This document shows, one piece after another, positions 23,064 to 33,979 of a DNA stretch of 64,000 bases. How positions within the stretch are numbered: the first letter of the stretch is position 1; the number at the start of each line of letters is the position of its first letter. The stretch is from Spongilla lacustris (taxonomy: Eukaryota; Porifera; Demospongiae; Spongillida; Spongillidae), in NCBI GenBank assembly GCA_949361645.1, contig OX442431.1:7126653-7190652 (forward strand). Reading direction: 5' to 3'. The translations under genes were made by a program, and so were the position numbers. A model generated the notes under the pieces. That model worked only from the letters and a program-made list of their open reading frames with translations. It was not told where the DNA came from and did not search any database.

Positions 23064-23760
23064 AATTTTTCCTCACTCATACCATTTCCTGACAGGATGT
23101 ATTGATCCATGTGGGATGTAGATACATGGATCACAGTTCTCGGTAACAAAGAAACAACTCTTGATCTTGCATGTTAGTGACATGCGCTGATTCAAAATTT
23201 GAATCTTAATGCACCAATACTCTAGTGTAAGGAGTTTAAATAGCTATTCTACATCACATTTAGCATGAAAAAAACCTTACGAAATTGAAGCTATGCATAG
23301 TATTGCTTCAAGTACCAACAAAAGATTAGAACAACGTGCAAGAAGAAGGGAGTAGTAAGGCAGGTCTTTGGCGCTAAATGTATATAATTTTAATGTTTAT
23401 TGTAGAGTTGGAAGGTGCTGGCTTGACAAGCATAATAGATTTGTCAGCCGCATGTTTTGGATAGCTATATGCCTCAATATCTAAAAATAGAATGAATAAA
23501 CCCAGTAAAGTACATGTAGATCTAGATGACCTGGTGCCTTGGAGGCCCAGGCAAGGCTAGACATGTGCAAGAGATCAGATAAGTGGCTAGGAGCAATCCA
23601 TTGGACTATTCGTACACCCCTATGGCTAATATATGGATGCAGAATGACTATAAATAGTGTCAAGGGGGGGGGGGGGGGGGGGGGGGGGGGAGTTGACTTG
23701 TGCTGGGGTAGCTAGGAATAAAATTATGCAGCTTGACCTGAGGTTAAGAATATAGCAATA

Positions 23761-24042
23761 CAGGGGCGTACGCAGGATTTTATAAAGGGGGGTTACGGCA
23801 GCGCGGTTATATAAAACGACACAGGAATGAAAGACCTATAATGCGGGCCAAATACGAGCGGGAGACCCTTGCGTTTCGCAACATACGAGCGGAGTTAAGG
23901 TCCCTCCCACGGTGCCATTCAATTTATCCTTCGCTACTGGTTACATATTTACCTTGCGCACATATTTAATAAAATAAAAAAGTTCCGAGCCAAAAGGGGG
24001 GTTCACCCGAACCCCCCCCCCCCCCTCCCGCGTACGCCCCTG
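23761..24042. mobile_element. MITE with CAGGGGCGTACGC ends and CAATA target duplication
   Basis: The left end CAGGGGCGTACGC and right end GCGTACGCCCCTG are inverted repeats, with a 5-bp direct repeat CAATA on both sides (23756-23760 and 24043-24047). It is absent from X1, so it inserted after the duplication or was lost from X1. A poly-C run sits near the right end. Confidence 0.82.
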
Positions 24043-27000
24043 CAATATAAGCAAGCGATGTCAATGTAGGTGTGACCGCCACAACATCCGCCCTGCTGGT
24101 TAGAGAACTTACACGTACATGTAGGGACTACCGTTACTTTATGTATTTTGTGACAGTAATTCCTGGTCCTAAGCACGTGCTCGTATGGATATCCACAACA
24201 GCATGCGACATACTCAACTGTACGGAAGTGGTCGCTAACCTGTAAACGTTTCGGGGTTCTTTGTGTTCACCTGAAGGTTCCCAGGCCAAAAAATAACCAC
24301 ACCCTCTATTTTATCACAGCGTCATCAGTGCGTAAATTAGCTTTATTTGGATAGCAGGGGAAAAAATATCGTATTTCCAGCCCTGGGTTTACCCTGGGTT
24401 TTGTTCGACGAATCGTCGTCAATCCCAGGTTGATAGGTTTTTAACAAAAATAATATTAATTCACAGTCGGTTGATTTAGTCATTATCAACCTGGGTCAGG
24501 GATCGTCGAACAAACCCATGCTGGGAATACGACCATTTTCTCCTGTGCGCGCGCGAAGTTGAAGCTCAACAAACACAGTACTGCTGCCACTCAGCTCAGA
24601 GCCACACTGCCGTCCAATCTCCTGCTAGTGATGGACCTACATGTACCGTGCTCCCTATAGAAGAGTATGGGTTTACCCTTCACAAGACCGCCTTCCGAGA
24701 TGTACTAGGTTTTAGGTATGGCTGGTTACCTGCCAACACGCCCACCATCTGAGTGTGGTGCTGCCTTCTCTGTTGAGCATGTACTGTCTTCTCTGTTGAG
24801 CATGTACTGTCATGTCCAAAACGTGGCTTCCCTTCCATCAGGCACAATGAGATTAGCGCAAATTTGCCACAATGTTTCTTCTACATCCCATCACAGGTGA
24901 GGTTTTGACCTCTGCCTCAGCCAACTTCCAGGATGGTGCTCGACTTGATGTAGCTGATGGATTCTGGGGGGAGTCGTTTTGAGAGGGCATTCTTTGACGT
25001 AAAGGTTTTCAACCCGTATGCTCCCTTAAATAGATGACCCTATCTGCATGTTACCGTACCCACGAGGCCTCAAAGAAACGAGCCTATGAGCGAAGGATCC
25101 TCGAAGTTGAGCATGCCTCCTTCACCCCACTCATCTTCTCTGCCGCTGGAGGCTTAGGAAGTGAGGCCACAGTGGTTTACAAACGTATTGCTGCCCAACT
25201 ATCAGCAAAGTGGGACCACACATGTAGTTCAACCATGGATTGGATTCGTTGTAATCTTTCCTTCTCCCTCCTACGCTCCTCCATCATGTGCATCAGAGGG
25301 GCCCGATCATTTATGGGCCGCCTTCAACCACTCTCCTGCTGACCTGCATGATTGCAAAGGCTGCACAGGTCTCATTCCTTCCTTAGCTTACCTGTATTGC
25401 CTGCCAGTGCACATATATTTCAATGTTTTTAACCCAATACATCTGATCATGTGTATTGGTACTTTAAAGGAATTTGGATAGAGCCAGTGAATACCTACAA
25501 TGTAGTACTGAGCCTCAGAAAGCTCAGACAACAGAATAATGCACACTCCACCCTTAAAAAAACGTTTATCCTACTTCTTTATCCAATACATTAAAAGATC
25601 CAATTCGATAAGAGTTTAATTATAGCTTTGACACTTGTCACCACTGAAGGCTACTGTTAGCGGCTATGCGAAAGTAGGAACTTTAACTTTACTAATATGC
25701 TTGATACAAATTCACATTACACACCGAATAAATTTGATCAGGAATACTATTTATATATTTTTTTAATGTATCAAATATAGGCACATAATCCCTATATAGG
25801 ACCGACTACATCGGTCCCATTCCCAACCCAGGTAGCTGTAGGTGCAGGACTGGGGACCCACACATGAGGATGTCATTAAGGGATAATATATGAACATGCA
25901 TATTTGGAGCTGTGCCTATCATTGATACATTAATATGGTATATCTATAGTGATGGTCATCCAATCAGAGATTCTATCCCTTGCTTGAAATGTTTCACAGA
26001 TCCTATAGCCAGATACTATAAATATAATAGGCAGCAAATATGGAATTGACATTATGGTGGTCATGGGGTGGTGTTGGTGATTATATGATGATGAGTTCCC
26101 TGTGTGGTAGCCGCCATTACTGCCATTGCAGCTTCCAGCTGTGGCTGTTTGTTTGCTTGTGGTTGCACAATAGTAGGTGCTTTCTGTTTGCAGGTCTAAT
26201 GAGTCCACAACTCCGGGGGAGGTACTGTAGCAGCATATAGCACAAATGAACTGGTGATAAATTGTTCATGTTCGTAAGCAGAAGTATTGGGATAATACAT
26301 CCCTTCTTCACAACTGTACACATTCTGCTCACCTTGGACTTGTTTACTTGCTGCCTCCTTTAATGAGTCAGTAGCTTGGCTCAGGTCTTCTCACCTTGGC
26401 AATCTCATTTGTAAACCCCACATTTAAGTGAAGTATATGTGGCACCAGGACAGCTACCCATGGGCAATGCAGACCTGGTACATCACCATGCTGCCATTAA
26501 TAACATTCATCCACAGAGCTTTCAATGCAGCACATGTTGAACCCCTCAGGTTTAGACTGGTCAGATGGGATGCACCCTGATGGTGTTAAAATCAAGTTAA
26601 TCATGTGAGGCCAACTGTACCAATATTACTATTGCTAAATCCACCCTTATTGCTGCTAGACGTCTATAGCTGATGACAAAAGATCCAAAAATGACCATTA
26701 AAAAAACCACAGCCATATTTCTCAATTGCAATTGAGATATATATGGTGTTTGTGGCCCCAAAAAACACACACTTCTTTAGTGCATGAGATTGACTCCCAA
26801 TAGATCTAGTCTACCTTTGGTACCAGTTTCATTTGCAATTAAGGCAACTTCAATTTTGGGGAGCGCACCACATATGGATTAGTAACGCTGATCTTTTCAA
26901 CTACTTGTAATTTTGTCTTGTACAAAAAATAAATTATGGTAGTAATATGTGTACAACTTGGATGATCCTAAATAAACAACACAAATGCATGTATACAATA

Positions 27001-27056
27001 AAAGTGGATGTGAAAAACTGTATTTATAATGACATGAAATACATGTCCCAAGCCTA

Positions 27057-29078
27057 TCACAGTGGTTTCGTTGAATCTTTTGGCAAGGGCACTGGATCAC
27101 GGACAAAATCTTTTGGAAGGTGTTTCCATCCTCTCACACTTCCATCTACTTCCTGAATGAAGTATGTGCCCTTAGCTTTGTCATACTCCACAGCCAACTG
27201 ACGTGCCCAGTTCTGACAACGTGGCCAGTAGGCGTCATCCACATTCTGTTCTGCTACTCTTACCCATTCATCAGACACATCCACCACAATAGCAACGTGA
27301 CCTGTCCGGCGAAATTCACCTCCTTCATTCCAGATCAGAACAGCACCAGGCACGGGGCGCTCAGTAGATCCATTTGGAATGTTTGTCCAAGGAACCTTTT
27401 CATCATCCTTCACTTTTATTGCATATGGCATGTCAAATATGTTATATGCCATATCAACTTCACCAAATGTCACACCTGTAGCATGGATCAGCCAGCGTCG
27501 AGCAAACTCCACACACTGATATCGGAATCCATAAAAAATTTTGCCCACCTGATGACGAAACTGTACACGCGATGTATACACAGTTCTATCTGCAGTGTCA
27601 TAGTCGCAAGAGTAGGCGGGGATTCCTCCAGGTGCATATCCCATAATGGCACCAAAGGGTGCTGGATGTCCAGCCAAGGTATCAGGTCCAGTGCCATCCA
27701 TCTCTTCAACAGTCTCCATGGGCACAACCTTTTCAGGCTCTTTCTCGGGAATGTACCTCCTGTGATGGTAAGGATTGACTATTTCATCTGTGGGAAGGGG
27801 AGTGCCTGAACCATCATCAACAACACGTAGTGCTATGACAAAAGATTCCAGATTCATGATTAGACTTTTGTCTGCCCTCAGCACAGTCCCTGCATAGTGT
27901 CCAGCCACACTGAATGTATTCACTTGAACATAATCCCCATCAATCATGGGCAATTTGCACAGTTCCTGGTACACATATTGATTATTTTTGAATCTTCCAT
28001 CTGTAGATTCAACCACTTCAGGCTCAGCACTTGTAACAGGATTATGCAATACTATGTTTTCACCACATCTTCCATTCACAGGTTTTGCCACATACCCTGT
28101 TTTTTTTAGCCTGTCGGTCACCTCCCAGGAGGAGTGCAAAAGGTTTGGGTGGTCAGGAAACATCTCACTCAGCACTGGAAGGATGGCCTTGTTTGCAGGG
28201 ATGGCTGACCACCATGGTTCAAAAACAATCACATCCTCATGGAGGCAAACGTCTACAACACGAACTTTGCCAGAGCGTCTAAGATGCTCTCCATTCCATT
28301 GTGAGAGCAGTGTGGTGTAGGACCATGTCTTCCAGATATATTTTACCAACTTCTTCTCATCATCCAAGATGTGCCCATTTTCATCAAAGGTGAAGTCATC
28401 CACATTTGAAACACATTTTCCAACAAAGCCTGCCTTCTGAGCGGCATGCATCATGTACAAGGTGTGGTACCTTTCCTCACCTACATTATCATGTAGAAAG
28501 TGAACAAGAGTACCTTTGGGAAGGTTGAGAAGGTGCCAAGCATTCACAAGCCTCTCCTCACAGCCAATACCTCCATCCACACCCACACCTCCAATACCCA
28601 CAGCCTTCGACCATGCATCCTGGACAAGCCCACACTCCATCAGGCAGGAAGCACTGTCAGCATTGTATTCTAAGCATTTAATGCCGTGCTCTGGTGTGAT
28701 GGAAAAGTCAAAACGACCAGAGATAACTTTGTCACCACTAAAAAAGGAAGTCAGAGCCTTGCGCCAGTACTGGGAGGGGAACCCAAAGGCAGGCCACAGT
28801 TCGGGGGTCTTACACACGTGCTCAGTTGCCTTGACAAACATTGAATGCAACTCTGTGGTAGCTTTGCACAGGGCTGCATGTGTAGATGATGGAATCTGTA
28901 GGTAGGTGGTAGTTTTCTGGTCGGGAGAGTTGACCAGATTGGAGCCATATTGATCAAAAAACACCTTCACATAAGGCAGACTGTGGTTCATCCAGTCATG
29001 TTTGTTGCTGTGCTCTGGTGGAAGTGTCACACTGGCCTGCACCAATGGAGCTATCTTGGAACTTTCTCTACTCATCAT
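27057..29078 (-). CDS. Glutathionylspermidine synthetase-amidase, domain-permuted, copy 3
   Basis: The ORF is open to 29141, but I place the start at the MM pair (29078 or 29075), which aligns with the ATG of copies 1 and 2. An acceptor-like TTTATTAG lies about 20 bp upstream, so the more distal frame is probably 5'-UTR intron. The synthetase block is complete (GRFD, EYNADSASC, VLRADKS). The glycine loop reads GRCGEN here, as in E. coli GRCG, while the other copies read GRGG. The amidase Cys is at about 521 counted from 29075, with the His and Glu at the usual 72 and 16 residue spacing. The N-terminal segment has an extra stretch (NLVNSPDQK) shared in pattern with copy 4 and the pseudogene. 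The PRCQNWAR segment reads PRGQNWAR in the other copies. Confidence 0.92.
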   Translation of the reverse strand: MMSRESSKIAPLVQASVTLPPEHSNKHDWMNHSLPYVKVFFDQYGSNLVNSPDQKTTTYLQIPSSTHAALCKATTELHSMFVKATEHVCKTPELWPAFGFPSQYWRKALTSFFSGDKVISGRFDFSITPEHGIKCLEYNADSASCLMECGLVQDAWSKAVGIGGVGVDGGIGCEERLVNAWHLLNLPKGTLVHFLHDNVGEERYHTLYMMHAAQKAGFVGKCVSNVDDFTFDENGHILDDEKKLVKYIWKTWSYTTLLSQWNGEHLRRSGKVRVVDVCLHEDVIVFEPWWSAIPANKAILPVLSEMFPDHPNLLHSSWEVTDRLKKTGYVAKPVNGRCGENIVLHNPVTSAEPEVVESTDGRFKNNQYVYQELCKLPMIDGDYVQVNTFSVAGHYAGTVLRADKSLIMNLESFVIALRVVDDGSGTPLPTDEIVNPYHHRRYIPEKEPEKVVPMETVEEMDGTGPDTLAGHPAPFGAIMGYAPGGIPAYSCDYDTADRTVYTSRVQFRHQVGKIFYGFRYQCVEFARRWLIHATGVTFGEVDMAYNIFDMPYAIKVKDDEKVPWTNIPNGSTERPVPGAVLIWNEGGEFRRTGHVAIVVDVSDEWVRVAEQNVDDAYWPRCQNWARQLAVEYDKAKGTYFIQEVDGSVRGWKHLPKDFVRDPVPLPKDSTKPL

Positions 29079-29165
29079 ACTGAAGGAACGAAGTATCCCT
29101 AATAAATATTGAAAGTCAATTGTTAAAAAGAAATGATACAAAGATTATTTTAGTAGGTGTGCGTG

Positions 29166-29196
<31 letters not shown>
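29166..29196. repeat. (TG)n microsatellite
   Basis: Uninterrupted TG dinucleotides about 60 bp beyond the upstream ORF limit of copy 3. Confidence 0.95.
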
Positions 29197-29198
<2 letters not shown>

Positions 29199-29585
29199 GG
29201 AGTGCGCATAACTATAGGTTTGTACAAATTTATGGACACTTTACTGCATAACTTCCTCATTGTGTTATACACCACTAAGGAAGATCAGATCAGATCATCA
29301 GGTTTATATATCCAAAGTCAGTTTTGATATATGGCTTTAACATTATTTGAAATTATTAAGTCCTTATGATGATTTGAGGGCTTAATGTAAGAGTTGTTTG
29401 TGAAGAATTTCAACAAGGAAACCAGACCTAACTCTCCTTATATGTAATTACCAGATGGAATGTGATTTTCAAAGTTCAAGTTAACATTTGCATTACACTA
29501 TCTTGGCACTTTAAATTGAATTTTGCATCAGGGGAACATGATCTAAAATAGTAAATCACAATGATGATAGAGGGCATTAAGGCCT

Positions 29586-30730
29586 ATGAACCTTAGGGCC
29601 CTGGATAGTGCATCTCTTGGTCCTGTCAGAGCCCCATCATCCAGATACCAGCAGTTCTGCAAGAGTCAGTGTTTAGTCAATTTGACAATGATGTTCTTTA
29701 CTGCTTTGAATAATCTGCAGCAATTGAGCTTACACTTCCAGCCGCTAAGCAGGCTACACTTAACCTGAGCCACGGAGGTCTTGGTCTGCATTCACTTCAT
29801 CGCCACGCACACATCTTATCTCTAACCACGTCAGTGCCTTCAGGCAATTGCTCTGTGACTTCAGAGGACCACCTTCTTGCTGCGGTCAATACTTACAATG
29901 CCATGGTCAGTCAGCCAGATGCCATCTCAGTTGAAAGTGTACTTGATCACCAGCATATACTATCCTCTCACATTAAAAAAGCTGACTTCATTTCCCTTTT
30001 ATCAGATGCAAATAGTATACTGTGACAAAGGCCAGGTTGCTGGCTATTTCTGCACCTCAAGGCTCAAAGTGCAGCCTTCACCAAAACTAGTTCTTGCATT
30101 GGTACATAATGAAGCACAGGTCTGGTGGCTTGGCCTTCCTTTGACACCTGATGGCACTCCATGCCCATTTTGTCATCATCATAACATGGATGCTTGGGGA
30201 CATCACATCACAATATGGATGCTTGGGGACATCACATTAGTACATGTCATTCTGGGGGTGATGTAATAATCAGACACAACCAGTTCAGAGACTGCTCTGC
30301 CACTAGGCATGCCTTTCCCCACAAATTGAGAAAGGAAGTGGCATTCTTCCTAAAGACCAATCCAGACCAGCAAGACATCCTAGTGCCAAACTGGTCCCTC
30401 TCATGCCCAGCTGCATTTGACATAAAGGTCATCAATCCACTGAATTAGCAAATTTTTCCCCTGTGGCCATGCAGCTGATTCTAGAAATGATAAGGCATGT
30501 GCCCTAAGAGAATGGAATGCATCCCTTTGGTTGTGGAAGTGTTTGGAGGATGGGGCAATGAAGCCATCAATGTATTTTCAACCCTGTCCAAAATAGGTGG
30601 CCACCCAGCTATGTTGACCTCTAAATGAGGTTATGTCAACCATCTACAGCCACCTCACCCTCATGAGGCAGAATGCCAGGACAATTTTGGCCAGATGTGT
30701 CCCTCCAACCACATCTTGTGAATTATAGTT
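29586..30730 (+). mobile_element. Decayed retroelement 3' part (reverse transcriptase tail with endonuclease-like domain)
   Basis: Frames broken by stops carry a recognisable series: LSHGGLGLHSLHRHAH, then the linker DHQHILSSHIKKADF, then RHNQFRD, then DILVPNWSLSCPAAFD, then a degraded tail (AINVFSTLSKIGGHP). This is the C-terminal region of a retroelement family common in marine invertebrates, whose RHxxxRD ... PADxLVPNW ... AFD block resembles a restriction-like endonuclease. The family assignment is from memory of such proteins. Many stops and frameshifts show it is dead. Confidence 0.6.
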
Positions 30731-31514
30731 GTAGTGCTTCTTATATATAATTATATATTAAGATCGAGGGGGGGGGGGTAAAAAAAAAGGTTATACACAC
30801 TAAATTCTTAAAATCAAGGGCCAGGTCAGCCCCCCTCCCTCCGCCTTCTAACACGCCTACTTTTCGACCACGCCCCTTAAATCATTATGTAATTGACAAT
30901 TGACCACACCTACAATGAGACGGATATTACAAATTGCCGCATTGCCAAGTAGGCTTCATAGCAGGTTGCTGTTGTATATGTTGCCAATTCATTGCTTGCA
31001 GCTGCATGGAGACGCTGTTTCGCTTGTACCTTAGAATATCGCAATATTCAGTCTCTTGTGTTGCGCCCCATCTATAAAAAAAGGTTTCGTGGTACTCCAA
31101 CAAGATTTTGAAGAACGGCACGCATTATCGTTCATGACTCGGTGTCTAAACAAGAGCAGGTGTGGCTTGCTCACGTGACTGTGACCATACTAGTAGTGAC
31201 GTGAGCTCTTAACAGCATACATGTCACTTAGTAACATGTGTATTCGTGGCTTACTAGCGTTAGTATAGTCTTTATCTTTACATTGCCTTGCAACGCTTTG
31301 ATTGTTGTACATCGCTCACAGCGGTATATGAAGGCAACACCCATGATGAACACTACAAACAATATGATTCCATCATTCTACAGTGCTGTAGTGCGAGCCA
31401 AAGTGCATAAAAAAAATTTCAGAAAAGTGATGAATTTTTTTCACAAATTCCTTTTTGGCAAAGACCCCCCCCCTCCCCCCTCAACTTTGATACTCATAAC
31501 TTTTTTTTACCTAG

Positions 31515-31545
<31 letters not shown>

Positions 31546-31739
31546 TGAAAATAATAATAGCATATTCGTGATGCTCTCAATGAGCTCTTCAAAGTTGGGG
31601 GATGGTGTCTTTCACTTTGTTTTTTGCACCCCCCTCCCCCCATCCCTCGATTAAATTTTCTTCAAAATTTAAACATTGCATACACTTACATATAAAAGTA
31701 ACAATTGATGACTGCCTTGCAATCATTGCTTTGACATTG
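30731..31739. other. Intergenic region with dispersed repeat and poly-C tracts
   Basis: No gene is recognised. 31095-31140 resembles the sequence just right of the assembly gap at 47337-47385 (TCCAACARGATTTT, then CGTTCATGA). A C-run lies at about 31517-31545. Confidence 0.4.
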
Positions 31740-31749
31740 TGCCTCTGGA

Positions 31750-32064
31750 GAGCAAAGGCATAGTCTGGTGTGTTGGAAAAGTCAAAACGACCAGTACGAA
31801 CCCAAAGGCAGGCCACAGTTCGGGGGTCCTACACACATGCTCAGTAGCCTTGACTACTCTGTCGTAGCCTTGCACAGGGCTGCATGTGTAGATGGTAGGT
31901 AGGTGGTCGTTTTCTGGTCAGGAGAATTGACCAGATATCAAAAAACATCTTTACATAAGGCAGATTTCTGTCCATCCAGTTGTGTATGCAATGTCACTGT
32001 GATCTAGTGAAAGTGTCCCACTGCCATGCACCAATGGAGCTATCTTGGCACTTTCTCTACTCAT
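31750..32064 (-). pseudogene. Broken fifth copy of the Gss-like gene (N-terminal fragment)
   Basis: The reverse strand starts ATGAGTAGAGAAAGTGCCAA and reads MSRESAKIAPLVH, then matches the copies' N-terminus through the KTTTYL, CKAT and TPELWPAFGF segments. It contains frameshifts and an internal deletion from the GFPSQYW region to the GRFDF block, then ends. It covers only the first roughly 130 residues of the intact genes. It lies between copies 3 and 4 in the same orientation. Confidence 0.85.
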
Positions 32065-32627
32065 TGTACTGTAACAGCGAATAATCAGTTGCTAAGAGAA
32101 TTTGAAAGCTCCCTTTGTCCTACTCATCCTTCCAATCACAAATATGTATACTGAAGAAGGGGAAAAGAAATAACTTGTAGCTGAATGCATACTCTGAGCC
32201 TAGCAGCCATTGGCATACAAGCACCATACCTTCAGCTCACAATGTCTGCCAATAATGTTGTACTGTTAGCTGCAATACAACACAACACTATATAAACTAT
32301 TTTTTGCAGGCCACACTACAGTTCTAACTGAGGTGAATTCTTGGCACTTATGCAGTTTCCCCCCCCCCCCCCCCCCCCCCACTTTAATTATTGCGTTTAC
32401 GTAATTATTTTTAAAATGTATGCGTGTGGTACTCTTTATGTAAGAGGGAGGGGTACCCCCTTCCTCACCCTCCCCACTAAATAACGGACGTAACCAACAC
32501 TCCATGAAATGCATACAATACATAGTCGGATTGCTACGACCCTCCCCAATTAAAAAAGGTGAAGGGGGGGGGGGGGGTTCAATAGACATGCGCCTTCCTT
32601 GGAAAGGTTGTATTTCACTCGGTGGAA

Positions 32628-32657
32628 CCATAGATTAATAACGCTATTAATCTATGG
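32628..32657. repeat. Perfect short palindrome (13-bp stem, 4-bp loop)
   Basis: CCATAGATTAATA, loop ACGC, TATTAATCTATGG. The palindrome is itself bordered by a direct repeat GGTGGAAC. It could be the footprint of a small element or a hairpin-mediated rearrangement. Confidence 0.8.
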
Positions 32658-33979
32658 TGGAACATGTACAAGCTGTGTAAACAGATCCGGTTTAGTCCCA
32701 GCACGCACGTGTGAAACGCCCCTTTCTTTTCTTTCATTTTTTTTCTTTTCTTTTTTTAAATACGGAGCAAAAGTAGGCCAAAAGTTTGTACTTAATGGGG
32801 CCTTTTACTAGCTATGTTAAAGTATATGAGAAAACCACGTACATACGATCAACGTTTGGCCATCAACCAGTTAGTTACTCAACAGGATTAAGTAAAAACA
32901 AAAACTCACTGCGAAGCGCGAACATTGATCGTTTTCAGGCTCTTCTAAATTTCTCTTCTCCCAGAAGGATAAGTACCAGTTTGGGCACAAACACTGAAAC
33001 AGCTGCTATTCAAAAGCAAGACCGACGCCCAAAAGCAGCCCTTTAGGTAAAATAAACCGTGCGGTGACGTACTTCACATGACGTAATTTAATAACGCTTG
33101 AAGTAACGTACGTAGTTATTAATTCGAAAAGCAGAAAGTTTCATACGGGTATACGGCTCCCATGCTCCTTGCATGCTGGCGGACAAACTTGCTGATAAAT
33201 GGAAAAGAATATATTATGAAGTTGCAGGATAGATACGAGCTAGGCTGTCCTTTAGAGCCACCAATGTATGTCTTCGAGGATCCCGAACCAAGTGGAGAAG
33301 CGGGACAGGATTTGATGATGGAGCTGGACTACCAGAACTTACATGTACATATTGAGACGTGTGTGTGTGGGGGGGGGGGGGGTGGGTGTGTGCCTGCAAA
33401 CGGTGTGTCAGTGTGTGCACTTAATAATAGTTAGTCCTTCTTTTGTTCACATTTCATATGTATTATGTACCTTCTGGGTAGGGCTGGAAGAGGCCAGAGC
33501 AGAATTAACTGAGATGGCATTGGGAAGTGAGACCCGGGAGTTAAATGCCACTACTGCCGGCTGAAGATGGATACTGTCAGCACTGCCAAAGCCGGAGGAT
33601 GGTAGGGATGCAATGAAAGCAGCAGCAGCGTGAAGTGAGACAGAGCAAAGGCCTAGACCACCAAATTTCAGTCCGAGCTATGCCTGGTACCATGCTCCGG
33701 TGGGAACTTAAATTCAATTACACAGGGTAGAGCTATGTAATGTATAGCAGCTATATCTATTAGCTGCAGCAGTGCAGCTACAAACAAATAGACACTGACG
33801 ACACATGTGCACACATACGTCATAACAGGATAGCTGCTGCTAGCCTGCTACATGCCATGTAACTGATAGATGACCAGAAAACTTTGTTATGAGGGGATCA
33901 TGCATAGCAATAGTGATGTATGAGTATACAATATATTGACAGCAAGTCATATCAACTATCAGCATAGCTAAGGCATTGA
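32658..33979. other. Intergenic region upstream of copy 4's 3' end
   Basis: No gene is recognised with confidence. A short plus-strand frame around 33180-33345 (PMYVFEDPEPSGEAG and neighbours) looks somewhat protein-like, but it has no clear partner exons. A G-run sits at 33369-33381. Confidence 0.3.

Larger units (their letters stand above)
21544..27056. repeat. Spacer X2 of the tandem segmental duplication
   Basis: This is the second copy of spacer X (see 13776-19536). Differences include the expanded 39-bp minisatellite, a long poly-G run at about 23656-23690, a MITE at 23761-24042, and a short insertion near 25450-25590. No gene is recognised. Confidence 0.85.
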
